In this document: one piece after another, positions 25,060-32,907 of the stretch
How positions within the stretch are numbered: position 1 is the stretch's first letter
Layout of the letters: each line of letters opens with the position of its first letter
DNA from: an uncultured Alistipes sp.
GTDB lineage: Bacteria; Bacteroidota; Bacteroidia; Bacteroidales; Rikenellaceae
Length of the DNA stretch: 33,776 nucleotides
Reading direction: 5' to 3'
Assembly: GCA_904502285.1 (NCBI GenBank)
Contig: CAJGEC010000018.1
Span: forward strand, 1-33,776
Position numbers and translations under genes: made by a program
Notes under the pieces: generated by a model
Seen by the model: the letters and a program-made list of their open reading frames with translations, nothing else
What the model was told of the DNA's origin: nothing
Database searches by the model: none

Positions 25060-25092
25060 TTCGGCGGTGAATTAAATTTCACCGCCGAATTT
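25060..25092 (+). terminator. Rho-independent terminator of the BI-1 family gene
   Basis: A perfect 12-bp stem pairs TTCGGCGGTGAA (25060-25071) with TTCACCGCCGAA (25078-25089) around a six-base loop, followed by TTTGTTTATTT. A smaller hairpin, GTCCC TGA GGGAC, lies just upstream at 25039-25051. Confidence 0.88.
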
Positions 25093-25270
25093 GTTTATTT
25101 ACAATCTGTTGGATTATAGACTGTGAAATGACTTTTCGTGTAAAAATCGCTTAAACCCTATTTTTACTCTTGCTGCGTAGTCTTCTATATAGTCTAAATT
25201 AAGACCAAATAGTGCTACCAAGTAAAATTAAAGTAACGACTTAACACTTTATCTTTTTACATTATACACG

Positions 25271-25296
25271 TACCGTTGTGTTGCGGTATTTTTTTT
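25271..25296 (+). terminator. Isolated terminator-like hairpin without an upstream gene
   Basis: TACCGT pairs with GCGGTA (one T-G pair) around TGTGTT-like loop bases, and eight T residues follow at 25289-25296. The BI-1 transcript already ends 180 bases earlier, so this hairpin would serve either an unrecognised small RNA or read-through control. Confidence 0.35.
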
Positions 25297-25473
25297 GTTG
25301 CAATTGCAGGATTATTATTCCCCAATTTGTAAATAACATTGTTTTGTTTCAATATTGATTTTTGGGAATGTTTTGTTGAAATTTGCACTTCGAAAAACTC
25401 GTTCTTTTATACCTATTTTATAAAGCAACAGTAAAAAATGTCTGAAAAACTGCATATTCAGCGAAAAAGTTAT

Positions 25474-25481
25474 TACCTTTG
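25474..25481 (+). promoter_or_regulatory. -7 box upstream of the structured RNA
   Basis: TACCTTTG matches TAnnTTTG exactly. The -33 position lacks a clear TTTG. Transcription would start near 25488, a few bases before the outermost helix of the predicted RNA fold. Confidence 0.5.
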
Positions 25482-25496
25482 TAACGACATATTACG

Positions 25497-25676
25497 CGGA
25501 AAGTGTAAGTTTATTCTCTAATTGCGAACGTAGGAAATTCGACAAATGGCGGAGAGTAGGCGGACATCTTCCCGCGTCATACCATTTGGTATGGCGTGGG
25601 GCTGTTGCTTATTTATGCCATAAGGTTTTCCTACGACCTGCAATTATTAAATAAGTTTTCAGCACCACGCTTTCTG
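25497..25676 (+). ncRNA. Candidate structured RNA, rod-like with central bubble (6S-like architecture)
   Basis: Six nested helices can be paired by hand. 25497-25506 pairs with 25667-25676 (CGGAAAGTGT/ACGCTTTCTG). 25507-25515 pairs with 25650-25658 (AAGTTTATT/AATAAGTTT). 25520-25525 pairs with 25640-25645 (AATTGC/GCAATT). 25529-25537 pairs with 25627-25635 (CGTAGGAAA/TTTCCTACG). 25546-25550 pairs with 25617-25621 (ATGGC/GCCAT). The apical helix 25571-25583/25588-25600 has two G-U pairs and loop ATTT. A bubble of about 20 and 16 bases separates the last two helices. Length near 180-195, a long irregular stem, a central bubble and an apical hairpin are the general plan of 6S RNA, which binds RNA polymerase by mimicking an open promoter. 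The 6S identity is inference; the fold alone is better supported. It could instead be the structured leader of the gene at 25761. Confidence 0.5.
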
Positions 25677-25699
25677 TTTGTGCAAATAATTGACATACC

Positions 25700-25759
25700 A
25701 CTATCGAGGTGCGGATAGTAAGATTTGAGAATATAATAACAAACAATAAATCTTACTAT
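25700..25759 (+). promoter_or_regulatory. Mutually exclusive hairpins ending at the start codon (switch-like leader)
   Basis: The segment GATAGTAAGATTT (25714-25726) can pair in two ways. One is with the upstream ACTATC (25700-25705) through GATAGT, with an eight-base loop. The other is with the downstream AAATCTTACTAT (25748-25759) in a perfect 12-bp stem with a 21-base loop. The second hairpin ends one base before the ATG at 25761 and would hide the translation start. Switch behaviour is inferred from the pairing; no ligand or trigger is suggested by the sequence. Confidence 0.45.
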
Positions 25760-25760
25760 T

Positions 25761-28700
25761 ATGAAAAAGCTTTTTACATTGATGGCAGTTGTGGCAATGA
25801 TGTTGCCAAGTTGCAAAAAGTATGAAGAGGCTATTGAGAATATCAATGGTCGTCTTGATGCGATTGAAAACAATCAAATTGCATCATTACAAGAACAAAT
25901 CAACGCTATTAATGAATCTATTCCTGAGTTAGAGGCAATGGATAAGGAGTTGAAAAGCTACATCGCCTCACTTCAATCCACTGCAACAAATCTCCAAGAG
26001 CAGATTGATACCACAAACTCAAAGACAAAGCAACTCGAAGAGGCTTTGAATAAGGCAATCGCTGATGCTGAGACTTCGAATGATGCTCTCAAAGAGCAGA
26101 TTCTTGCACAACTTAACACAGCCAAGGCTGATGTATTGGCTCAACTTGCTACTACCAAGGCAGAATTGGAGAGCGAACTCTCGCAAATCAATTCAACTAT
26201 TGCAACCCTCCAAGCAAAAGACGAAGCATTGGAGCAGAAAATTGCAGACCTACGTTCTTATGTTGATACTGAACTTGGTAAGATGACTGATTGGACAAAT
26301 GGTGAGATTCAATCTACCAAGGATTGGGTGGTTCAGACATTTGCTACTATTGCACAATACAACTCGCTCGTTAGCGAAATTGCATCTATCAAGGAGAGTA
26401 TTTCTGCAATCAATAACTCAATTACAGCTCTTGAAAAGAGATTGACAGAAAATCTTGCAGCAGAGATTGCAGCAGCCATTGAGCCTGTCAAAGATGAACT
26501 TGTTGCAGAGATTGTAACAGATATTACTACTGCTTACACCAAGGCGATTAACGATGCCAAGAGTGAAATCACCGCAGCCTACACTGCAGCTATTTCAAAG
26601 GCTATCAACGAACTCGAAACCTCTATGAAGTCTTGGGTAAATGACCAACTTTCAGGCTACTATACTATTGCTCAAACCGAAGCAAAACTCGCCTTGTTGC
26701 AGAGTGAACTTGAATCGCAACTTGCTTCTCAAAAAACATATCTTGAAGGTCTTATCACATCGCTTTCGTCTGAGTTAAATGGCAAAATCTCAGCAAACGG
26801 CATCTTGATAGAGGCTTTGCGCAACGATGTAAACAAGTTGAAGCAGACCGATGCAGAGCACGCTAACAAAATAGCAGCCAATGCTACTGCTATCGCAAAG
26901 AACGCCGAAGATATTATCACAAACGCATCGGCTATCTCTGCAAACGCCACCGAGATTGAGAATATCAATAATATCATTTCTCAATACAAGAGCGAAATGG
27001 CTGCCAAGATTACCGAGATTGAAGGTCGTCTTACCAACATTGATGCTGACATTGTGGCTATCAATAGCGAAATTGAGGCTGTTCGCAACGACTACACTGC
27101 AAAGATTTCAGCTTTGCAGAAGAGCGTAGAGCAGAAGATTGAATCTAACAAATCGCTTATCAACACCAATAAGTCTAACATCGACAAAAATGCTACCGCT
27201 ATCGCAGAGAACAAGTCAGCCATCGCTGCGCTTAAAGCATCTGCCGAGGCTGCTATTGCCAAGAATGCTGCCGATATTGCTACCAACGCCGAGAATATCG
27301 CCAAGAATGCTGCCTTGATTGCTCAAAATGCTACTGCTATTAGCAATAATGCCGATGCTATCGCACAAAATGCAGCCGATATTTGGCAGTTACAGCAAGA
27401 TTTGATTACTACAAAGAATGAGATTACCGAGGCATACAAGGCTGCTATTAAGACCGCTATCGAAACTCTCGATGGACAACTTCGTGATAAGATTGCTACC
27501 GAGGTTGCGACTCTCAATACTCGTATTGACAACGAGGTTGAAACCATCAACGCAACTATCGAGGCTCTTACTGCTCGTGTTACTGCTCTCGAAAAGGAGG
27601 TTAAAACCATCAAGGTCGCTATCTATAATATCCAAACCGAAATTGCCAATATGCAGGAGCAGATTGCTGCTCTTATCGAGCGCATTCAGTCTGTGTCGTT
27701 TGTGCCTGACTATGCAGATGGCAAGGCTACAATGTACTACACCAACTCTTCGGGTATGATTACCGCAGGCTCGGCAACTCTCAAATATGAGATTCGCCCT
27801 GCTTCGGTTGCCGAGGAGTTAGTTACTGTATGGCAGAGTGCATTGAGCGTTAAGGCTGTATATACCAAAACTCGTGCTGTTGGCGACTTTGTGTCGCTTA
27901 CCATAGAGAGTGCTTCGGCAAAAGATGGTATTCTTACCGTTATCGTATCTGGTGCAAACCTCAGCGATGAGTATTTCCGCAACGAGATGTCGGCAAATGT
28001 TCGCTTGGAAATCTCGAATGGCTACAACTGCCTCACTTCGGACTATGCTAATATGGTACCTTGGACTACCGATACCGTCTATATCCCTGATGCAAACTTC
28101 AAGGCTTACCTTGTAGGCGAGTTCGATACCAATGGAGATAACGAAATTTCGTTGGAGGAGGCATGGAATATCCGTGCTATTGATATTTCGGCTTCGCTCT
28201 TGCAGGTTAAGTCTATGTCGGGTGTGGAGTATTTCTCAAACCTCGAAACTTTGGAATGCTCGTACAACCGTGTCACCTCACTCGACCTTGCAAGCAACAC
28301 GAAACTCAAGGAGGTAAATGTAAGCAACAACAAGCTCACTTCACTTGCTCTTCCTGCTTCGGTTGTTGAGGTTGATGCTTCGGTTAACCAGCTCTCAACT
28401 CTCGATGTAAGTTCGGCAGTCGGTCTTAAGACTATCAATGTTGCGGGTAATAAACTTGCATCATTCAATGTAGCACAAAACAAGGCTTTGACATCGCTTA
28501 ATGTAAACGACAACGACCTTGTGTCGCTTGATGTTACAAAGTTGCTCTCACTTACTGAATTGTCGTGCGGAGGCAATGAAATTTCATTGCTTAACCTCAG
28601 CAAGAATACAGCTTTGACCGCTCTTGATTGCCACGGCAACAAACTTACATCATTAGACCTTGCTAAGAATACTGCATTGACAACTCTCGATTGCGGCGAG

Positions 28701-30563
28701 AATGCTATTGCCACCATCTACCTTGGCACTGAGAAACTTACCTCTCTTGATTGTGCAAACAATGCTTTGACATCTATCAATGTGGCATTGCAGACTAAAC
28801 TTACTGAGTTCGATTGCTCACACAATGTTCTTACTCAGTTAGATATTACTAAGTGCACAAAGCTTGCAACTCTCGATTGCTCTTTCAACAATCTTGCAAT
28901 GTTGAATATTAGCAATAACTCTATGTTGACTACACTCGACTGCTCAAATAATGCGTCGTTGGCTAAGTTGTGGGTTAAGGATAATGCTCAGCAGAGCGCA
29001 GTAGCTATCACTAAGGATAGCGCAAGTGGCATATACTTTAATAACGGTGGTATTGTTATCCCCGATTCAAAATTGAAGGCATATCTTGTGAATAATTACG
29101 ATGATGATGGTGATGGCGAGATTTCTATCGCCGAGTCTGATAATATCACTATGGTAAACTGTTCGAACAAGGGTATTACAGACCTTACAGGTTTGGAGTC
29201 TTGTACCAACCTCGCAACCCTCAACTGCTCAAATAATAGCATCAAGAAGATTGAGCTGCCAAACCTCGCACAATTGAAAACGGTTACTTGTAACGACTGC
29301 CCTATTGAACTAATGAATTTCAATGGTTGTACTTCATTGCAGTATCTCAACTTGCAGGGTGAGACTACAAATGCAATTATTGGAAATAAGTTACAGATAA
29401 TGGATTATAATCAGGCATCACTAACAATTGATGTGTCGCATACAACTCTGAATCAAATATCAGTATGTCGCTCTAATATACTAACCCATCTGGATGTTTC
29501 AAAGAATACACATTTAAAACAACTGAGAGCATATGTAAATCCAAATTTAAAAAGTATTGATGTCTCAAACTTAGTTAACTTGGAATATCTCGATTTGGGA
29601 GATTGCGGTGTAACCAATTTGGATATATCTAAAAATTTAATGCTGACAGAGCTATATGTGAACAATAACAAACTAAGCGCTATAGATGTCAGCCAAAACA
29701 AACAATTAAAAATATTAAAGTGCAATAAAAATCAAATCTCAAAGCTAAACATATCAAACAACAACAAACTTGAAACTCTTATTGTCGAAGATAATAAGCT
29801 CTCCGCAATCAACGTCCGCAATAACACGGCATTGACCTACCTTAATATAAATAACAATGCGGAGATTTCGATGGTTGATGTAAAAGCGAATAAAGCATTG
29901 AAGGAACTATATTGTCATGGACTTGCTATTAGTGAGTTGAATATCGCAAACAATACGGCATTGACTAAATTGGAGTGCCATAATAATCCAAACTTGACTA
30001 CTCTGACATGCAATAATGCTTTTGATTTCACAACAACCCACATTAGCATCAATAAGGGTTTGAAAATTCTCAACACAAGTGGAAGTGTTCTAACACCTTC
30101 TGTTGGTGATTTAATTACCGTAAATCTTTGTAAGGGAGTAGTGTTCTCTGCATCAAATGGCTCTTTTAAAATAGTATCTGTTGATGAAACCAAACTTGCT
30201 TGGAGTACTGAGAATAAGACCACAAATGCAAAGAACTGGGATGATGGTATGGCGAATATGAATACTATTAAAACCCTCAATTCCAATTTAAGTAAATATC
30301 CAGCGTTTAAGTGGTGTAATGACTATGGCACAGATTGGTATCTCCCTGCATATGATGAATTGAGTGCGTTACACAATAATAGACACACCATTCAATCGAC
30401 TCTTTCTGCTAATGGTTATACATCCCTCACCTCAGATTATTATTGGTCTTCTTCCGAGGTAAGTAGCACCAAAGCATACGATTACGATTTTAACCCGTAT
30501 GAATCTACAGGCGACTACAATAAGACTACCTACCACTATGTGCGTGCTGTCCTTGCTTTTTAA
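25761..30563 (+). CDS. Giant surface lipoprotein: coiled-coil stalk, EF-hand/LRR modules, C-type-lectin-like tip
   Basis: The 1600-residue protein has a lipoprotein signal (lipobox LPSC, C18). Residues about 20-660 form a nearly continuous coiled coil. Parts of it, around 367-405 and 497-543, are seven-residue repeats of the type NAADIAT, NAENIAK, NAALIAQ, as in trimeric adhesin stalks. A beta domain (about 660-770) follows. Two modules then occur, each with IPDxxxKAYL, an EF-hand-like loop (DTNGDNEISLEE at 789-800; DDDGDGEISIAE at about 1114-1125) and Bacteroidetes-type leucine-rich repeats (LTSLDLAKNTALTTLDC pattern) to about 1435. The C-terminal 150 residues form a DUF1566/C-type-lectin-like domain with WYLPAYDEL, YYWSSSE and YVRAVLAF. 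It is likely a surface adhesin or ligand-binding protein displayed on a long stalk. DNA from about 29376 is more AT-rich than before. Confidence 0.85.
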   Translation: MKKLFTLMAVVAMMLPSCKKYEEAIENINGRLDAIENNQIASLQEQINAINESIPELEAMDKELKSYIASLQSTATNLQEQIDTTNSKTKQLEEALNKAIADAETSNDALKEQILAQLNTAKADVLAQLATTKAELESELSQINSTIATLQAKDEALEQKIADLRSYVDTELGKMTDWTNGEIQSTKDWVVQTFATIAQYNSLVSEIASIKESISAINNSITALEKRLTENLAAEIAAAIEPVKDELVAEIVTDITTAYTKAINDAKSEITAAYTAAISKAINELETSMKSWVNDQLSGYYTIAQTEAKLALLQSELESQLASQKTYLEGLITSLSSELNGKISANGILIEALRNDVNKLKQTDAEHANKIAANATAIAKNAEDIITNASAISANATEIENINNIISQYKSEMAAKITEIEGRLTNIDADIVAINSEIEAVRNDYTAKISALQKSVEQKIESNKSLINTNKSNIDKNATAIAENKSAIAALKASAEAAIAKNAADIATNAENIAKNAALIAQNATAISNNADAIAQNAADIWQLQQDLITTKNEITEAYKAAIKTAIETLDGQLRDKIATEVATLNTRIDNEVETINATIEALTARVTALEKEVKTIKVAIYNIQTEIANMQEQIAALIERIQSVSFVPDYADGKATMYYTNSSGMITAGSATLKYEIRPASVAEELVTVWQSALSVKAVYTKTRAVGDFVSLTIESASAKDGILTVIVSGANLSDEYFRNEMSANVRLEISNGYNCLTSDYANMVPWTTDTVYIPDANFKAYLVGEFDTNGDNEISLEEAWNIRAIDISASLLQVKSMSGVEYFSNLETLECSYNRVTSLDLASNTKLKEVNVSNNKLTSLALPASVVEVDASVNQLSTLDVSSAVGLKTINVAGNKLASFNVAQNKALTSLNVNDNDLVSLDVTKLLSLTELSCGGNEISLLNLSKNTALTALDCHGNKLTSLDLAKNTALTTLDCGENAIATIYLGTEKLTSLDCANNALTSINVALQTKLTEFDCSHNVLTQLDITKCTKLATLDCSFNNLAMLNISNNSMLTTLDCSNNASLAKLWVKDNAQQSAVAITKDSASGIYFNNGGIVIPDSKLKAYLVNNYDDDGDGEISIAESDNITMVNCSNKGITDLTGLESCTNLATLNCSNNSIKKIELPNLAQLKTVTCNDCPIELMNFNGCTSLQYLNLQGETTNAIIGNKLQIMDYNQASLTIDVSHTTLNQISVCRSNILTHLDVSKNTHLKQLRAYVNPNLKSIDVSNLVNLEYLDLGDCGVTNLDISKNLMLTELYVNNNKLSAIDVSQNKQLKILKCNKNQISKLNISNNNKLETLIVEDNKLSAINVRNNTALTYLNINNNAEISMVDVKANKALKELYCHGLAISELNIANNTALTKLECHNNPNLTTLTCNNAFDFTTTHISINKGLKILNTSGSVLTPSVGDLITVNLCKGVVFSASNGSFKIVSVDETKLAWSTENKTTNAKNWDDGMANMNTIKTLNSNLSKYPAFKWCNDYGTDWYLPAYDELSALHNNRHTIQSTLSANGYTSLTSDYYWSSSEVSSTKAYDYDFNPYESTGDYNKTTYHYVRAVLAF
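26857..27390 (+). repeat. Heptad-encoding repeats in the coiled-coil stalk
   Basis: Two tracts within the giant lipoprotein gene encode seven-residue units with Asn-Ala at the start and Ile or Leu in the fifth place (for example NATAIAK, NAEDIIT, NASAISA; NAADIAT, NAENIAK, NAALIAQ). They are related but not identical at DNA level, so this is an old protein repeat rather than a recent tandem duplication. Confidence 0.7.
30438..30563 (+). other. Possible diversity-generating retroelement variable region
   Basis: The last 42 codons of the giant lipoprotein run from YYWSSSE to YVRAVLAF. The fixed frame of this C-type-lectin-like tip is kept, while the positions between hold Ser, Thr, Asp, Tyr, Asn, His and Glu. 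Such residues can be reached from AAY codons by changes at A, the mutation type made by diversity-generating retroelements. No matching template repeat or reverse transcriptase is in the window, so activity is unproven. Confidence 0.45.
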
Positions 30564-30583
30564 TTAGCTATTTAACAATCCTG

Positions 30584-30609
30584 GAGGGTGTCGTTTCGGC
30601 GACACCCTC
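30584..30609 (+). terminator. First terminator after the giant lipoprotein
   Basis: GAGGGTGTCGT (30584-30594) pairs with GCGACACCCTC (30599-30609) around a TTCG tetraloop; an adjacent G-T pair can extend the stem. Only a weak T stretch follows, so it may work with the second terminator downstream. Confidence 0.75.
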
Positions 30610-30643
30610 TGTTATAAAACAAAATAGTAGAATAAGTTACCGC

Positions 30644-30678
30644 CACCCACGAGCATATCACTCGTGGGTGTTTTTTTT
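30644..30678 (+). terminator. Second, strong terminator after the giant lipoprotein
   Basis: A perfect 10-bp stem pairs CACCCACGAG (30644-30653) with CTCGTGGGTG (30661-30670) around a seven-base loop, followed by eight T residues. Confidence 0.93.
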
Positions 30679-30715
30679 GATATCCCCAACAAATTTTGCT
30701 GGATAAACACCAAAA

Positions 30716-30756
30716 GTGGCGTATGCAGTGAACCTTGTAGTTCGCTCATACGCCAC
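30716..30756. repeat. Long hairpin-forming inverted repeat of unknown role
   Basis: GTGGCGTATG (30716-30725) pairs with CATACGCCAC (30747-30756). After a bulged C, AGTGAAC (30727-30733) pairs with GTTCGCT (30740-30746), leaving the loop CTTGTA. No T-run follows on the plus strand; on the minus strand CTTTTGG follows. It could end a small minus-strand RNA or be a remnant repeat unit. Confidence 0.6.
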
Positions 30757-31029
30757 CGTTGTCTATTCACAATGCATCTTCGAAAGATACTTGATTTCAG
30801 CGCTTTACTTTCAAAAGCTTTATATCCCTTTGCACTCGTAGTTTTTTGGCTTAATTACGACCTTCATGTAGTCTTCTATGTAGGATTTCGCAACTTTCGT
30901 AAAACCTAATACTGAAAATCAATCAGTTAAAAATTAAAAGACCCATCATGTCGCGGATGCACTCGTTTGTTTTTAGCGTTTCAATGGTGTTGCAACGACG
31001 TTAAAAATATGTTACATTTTTGTTTAAAA

Positions 31030-31061
31030 CTTGTAAGGTCTATAAATAAGAGTTATTTTTG
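31030..31061 (+). promoter_or_regulatory. Promoter of the Na/phosphate cotransporter gene
   Basis: CTTG (31030-31033), 20 bases, then TATTTTTG (31054-31061) fits the Bacteroidota pattern with one mismatch, about 50 bases before the ATG. Confidence 0.65.
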
Positions 31062-31112
31062 TGGCAAGAAAAGGAGAAAAATATAATAATATATAAATAA
31101 AAAGTAAAGATT

Positions 31113-32825
31113 ATGATTCAAGCATTAACACTTCTTGGTGCATTAGGTATGTTCCTCTACGGAATGAACCTGATGAGTGCAGGATTGCAGAAGGCCGCAG
31201 GTAGCAAGATGCGTAGCTTCCTTACTGCAATGACATCAAACCCCTTTAAGGGCGTTATGTCGGGTTTAGGTATTACTGCCGTAATTCAGTCCTCTTCGGC
31301 TACTACGGTTATGACCGTAGGTTTTGTGAATGCAGGTTTGCTCACCCTCTCTCAGGCGGTGGGCGTTATTATGGGTGCTAATATCGGTACTACGATTACT
31401 GCGTGGATGGTTTCATTGTTGGGCTTCAAGGCTGATATTTCGCTCTTTGCAGTACCTCTTATGGCTGTAGGATTCCTTTTGAGTCTGTCGAAGCGTGACA
31501 AGCGTCGCCACATCAGCGAACTCATCGTTGGTTTCTCACTGCTCTTCCTCGGACTCTCCCTTATGAAGGAGTCGGTGCCCGATTTGCGTGAGACTCCAGA
31601 GGTGTTGGCATTTATCCAGAACTGGACAAGTTATGGTTTTGGCTCTGTGCTAATCTTCTTGGTCTTCGGTACGGTATTGACCTTGGTATTGCAGTCCTCT
31701 TCAGCAACGATGGCCCTTACGCTCATTATGGTAAATATGGGTTGGATTCCATTCGAGATGGGTGCCGCGATGGTGCTTGGCGAGAATATCGGAACAACCA
31801 TCACAGCAAATATCGCTGCTGCGGTAGGTAGTGTCAATGCTCGACGTGCGGCTCTTGCTCACACCTTTTTCAATGTATTCGGTGTCTGCTGGGCTTTGGC
31901 GCTCTTCAAGCCACTCCTTATGTTGGTCGGCGCGATAATTGCAGCGTTAGGTCTTCCTAACCCAATGGAGATTACTCATAGTGCTGAGCTCTCGATGACA
32001 GCAGATGAGAGTATGGCTACACTTTATGGAATATCGATGCTCCATACGCTATTTAACCTCTTCAATACAATAATCCTTATTTGGTTTGTTAAGGGTATCG
32101 TGAAGATTGTAACTTGGGCTATTAAGGATAAGAAGAGCGATGAGGAGGATGTCGTTAAGTTGAAGTTTATCGACGCAGGTCCACTCTCTACTGCCGAGCT
32201 TGCTATTGGCCAGGCACGTAACGAGGTAATCCATTTTGCTGAGATTTCACGTCGCGAGGTCGAGTTTATCCGCGAGGCTATAAATGCTACTGACGAGGCA
32301 CAGTTTGAGGTAGTTCGCAAGCGTTTGGTAAAGTATGAGGAGGTTTCGGATCGTATCGAGTATGAGATTGCGCAGTTCCTCAATGCCTTGCCAGAGGATA
32401 GTATTTCGGATGAGACGCGTGTTGAGGCTAAGCGTATGTATAAGATTATCGGTGAGTTGGAGAGCCTTGGTGACTCTGGCGAGACTATTAGCCGAATCCT
32501 ATCACGCCGCAATAGCCACGATAAGAGCTTTACTGAGGCGCAGAAGGGTCGTATTGAGACTATGCTCAATGCCGTGGATAGGGCCTATGGTGTTATGATT
32601 GATAACCTTAAGTCGGAGAAGATTGAACCAATGGGCTTGCGCTTAGCTACTGATTGCGAGATTGAGATTAATGATTTGCGCAATGCTATCCGCGACGAGG
32701 AGATTCATAAGATCGAGAGCGATGGTTCGAACTACCAGTCGAGCGTCCACTACCTCGACACCGTATCGGAGATTGAGCGTATGGGTGACTTTATCATCAA
32801 CATCTCGCAGGCTATGGATAAGTAG
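31113..32825 (+). CDS. Na/Pi cotransporter family protein with PhoU-like domain
   Basis: The 570-residue protein has an N-terminal transporter of about 340 residues and a C-terminal helical PhoU-like domain (about 360-570). The transporter is made of two inverted halves, each with a QSSSAT signature (VIQSSSATTVM near 57-67 and VLQSSSATMAL near 193-203) and GxNIGTTITA (MGANIGTTITA and LGENIGTTITA). These are hallmarks of the NptA/type II sodium-phosphate cotransporters. The PhoU-like part (ISRREVEFIREAINATD, MGDFIINIS) probably senses or couples phosphate status. It sits in the inner membrane. It is a single-gene unit. Confidence 0.93.
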   Translation: MIQALTLLGALGMFLYGMNLMSAGLQKAAGSKMRSFLTAMTSNPFKGVMSGLGITAVIQSSSATTVMTVGFVNAGLLTLSQAVGVIMGANIGTTITAWMVSLLGFKADISLFAVPLMAVGFLLSLSKRDKRRHISELIVGFSLLFLGLSLMKESVPDLRETPEVLAFIQNWTSYGFGSVLIFLVFGTVLTLVLQSSSATMALTLIMVNMGWIPFEMGAAMVLGENIGTTITANIAAAVGSVNARRAALAHTFFNVFGVCWALALFKPLLMLVGAIIAALGLPNPMEITHSAELSMTADESMATLYGISMLHTLFNLFNTIILIWFVKGIVKIVTWAIKDKKSDEEDVVKLKFIDAGPLSTAELAIGQARNEVIHFAEISRREVEFIREAINATDEAQFEVVRKRLVKYEEVSDRIEYEIAQFLNALPEDSISDETRVEAKRMYKIIGELESLGDSGETISRILSRRNSHDKSFTEAQKGRIETMLNAVDRAYGVMIDNLKSEKIEPMGLRLATDCEIEINDLRNAIRDEEIHKIESDGSNYQSSVHYLDTVSEIERMGDFIINISQAMDK

Positions 32826-32854
32826 TCGTTGGTGCGATTTTAGATTACTACTAT

Positions 32855-32889
32855 TAGGAGAGTGTATAGGTGCGCTCTCCTATTTTTTT
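32855..32889 (+). terminator. Rho-independent terminator of the phosphate cotransporter gene
   Basis: TAGGAGAGTG (32855-32864) pairs with CGCTCTCCTA (32873-32882), one T-G pair, followed by seven T residues. Confidence 0.9.
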
Positions 32890-32907
32890 GATATAACCAT
32901 ATTTTAG

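Larger units (their letters stand above)
25008..25760. other. Long intergenic region before the giant LRR lipoprotein
   Basis: No convincing protein gene was found here. It holds the BI-1 terminator, an isolated terminator-like hairpin at 25271-25296, a -7 box at 25474, a long rod-like RNA fold at 25497-25676 and competing hairpins at 25700-25759. The segments 25093-25270 and 25297-25470 are AT-rich with no further structure that I can see. Confidence 0.6.
30564..31112. other. Intergenic region after the giant lipoprotein
   Basis: Contains two tandem terminators (30584-30609 and 30644-30678), an unexplained 17-bp hairpin (30716-30756) and the promoter of the phosphate cotransporter gene (31030-31061). 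An open frame of about 80 codons from 30664 starts inside the terminator and looks non-coding. Nothing further is seen in 30757-31029. Confidence 0.6.

Noticed and set aside
25520..25645. Inverted repeats as ends of an invertible promoter segment
   Set aside because: The repeats are short and imperfect, the enclosed segment has no promoter-like TAnnTTTG in either direction, and the pairing continues inwards and outwards with G-U pairs, which fits RNA folding better. No invertase gene is present in the window.
26857..27390. CRISPR-like or tandem DNA repeats
   Set aside because: The periodicity is seven codons and arises from coiled-coil heptads; DNA units differ and there are no spacers.
28106..28717. 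Minus-strand open frame inside the LRR region
   Set aside because: It mirrors the repeated Leu and Ser codons of the LRR gene, giving Ser-rich repeats without a plausible start or family.
30664..30909. Open frame of 81 codons after the giant lipoprotein
   Set aside because: It starts inside the terminator stem, contains the unexplained hairpin, and its translation has no recognisable domain or usual amino-acid composition.
25761..31112. A complete diversity-generating retroelement
   Set aside because: No reverse transcriptase, accessory gene or template repeat was found on either strand near the lectin-like domain.
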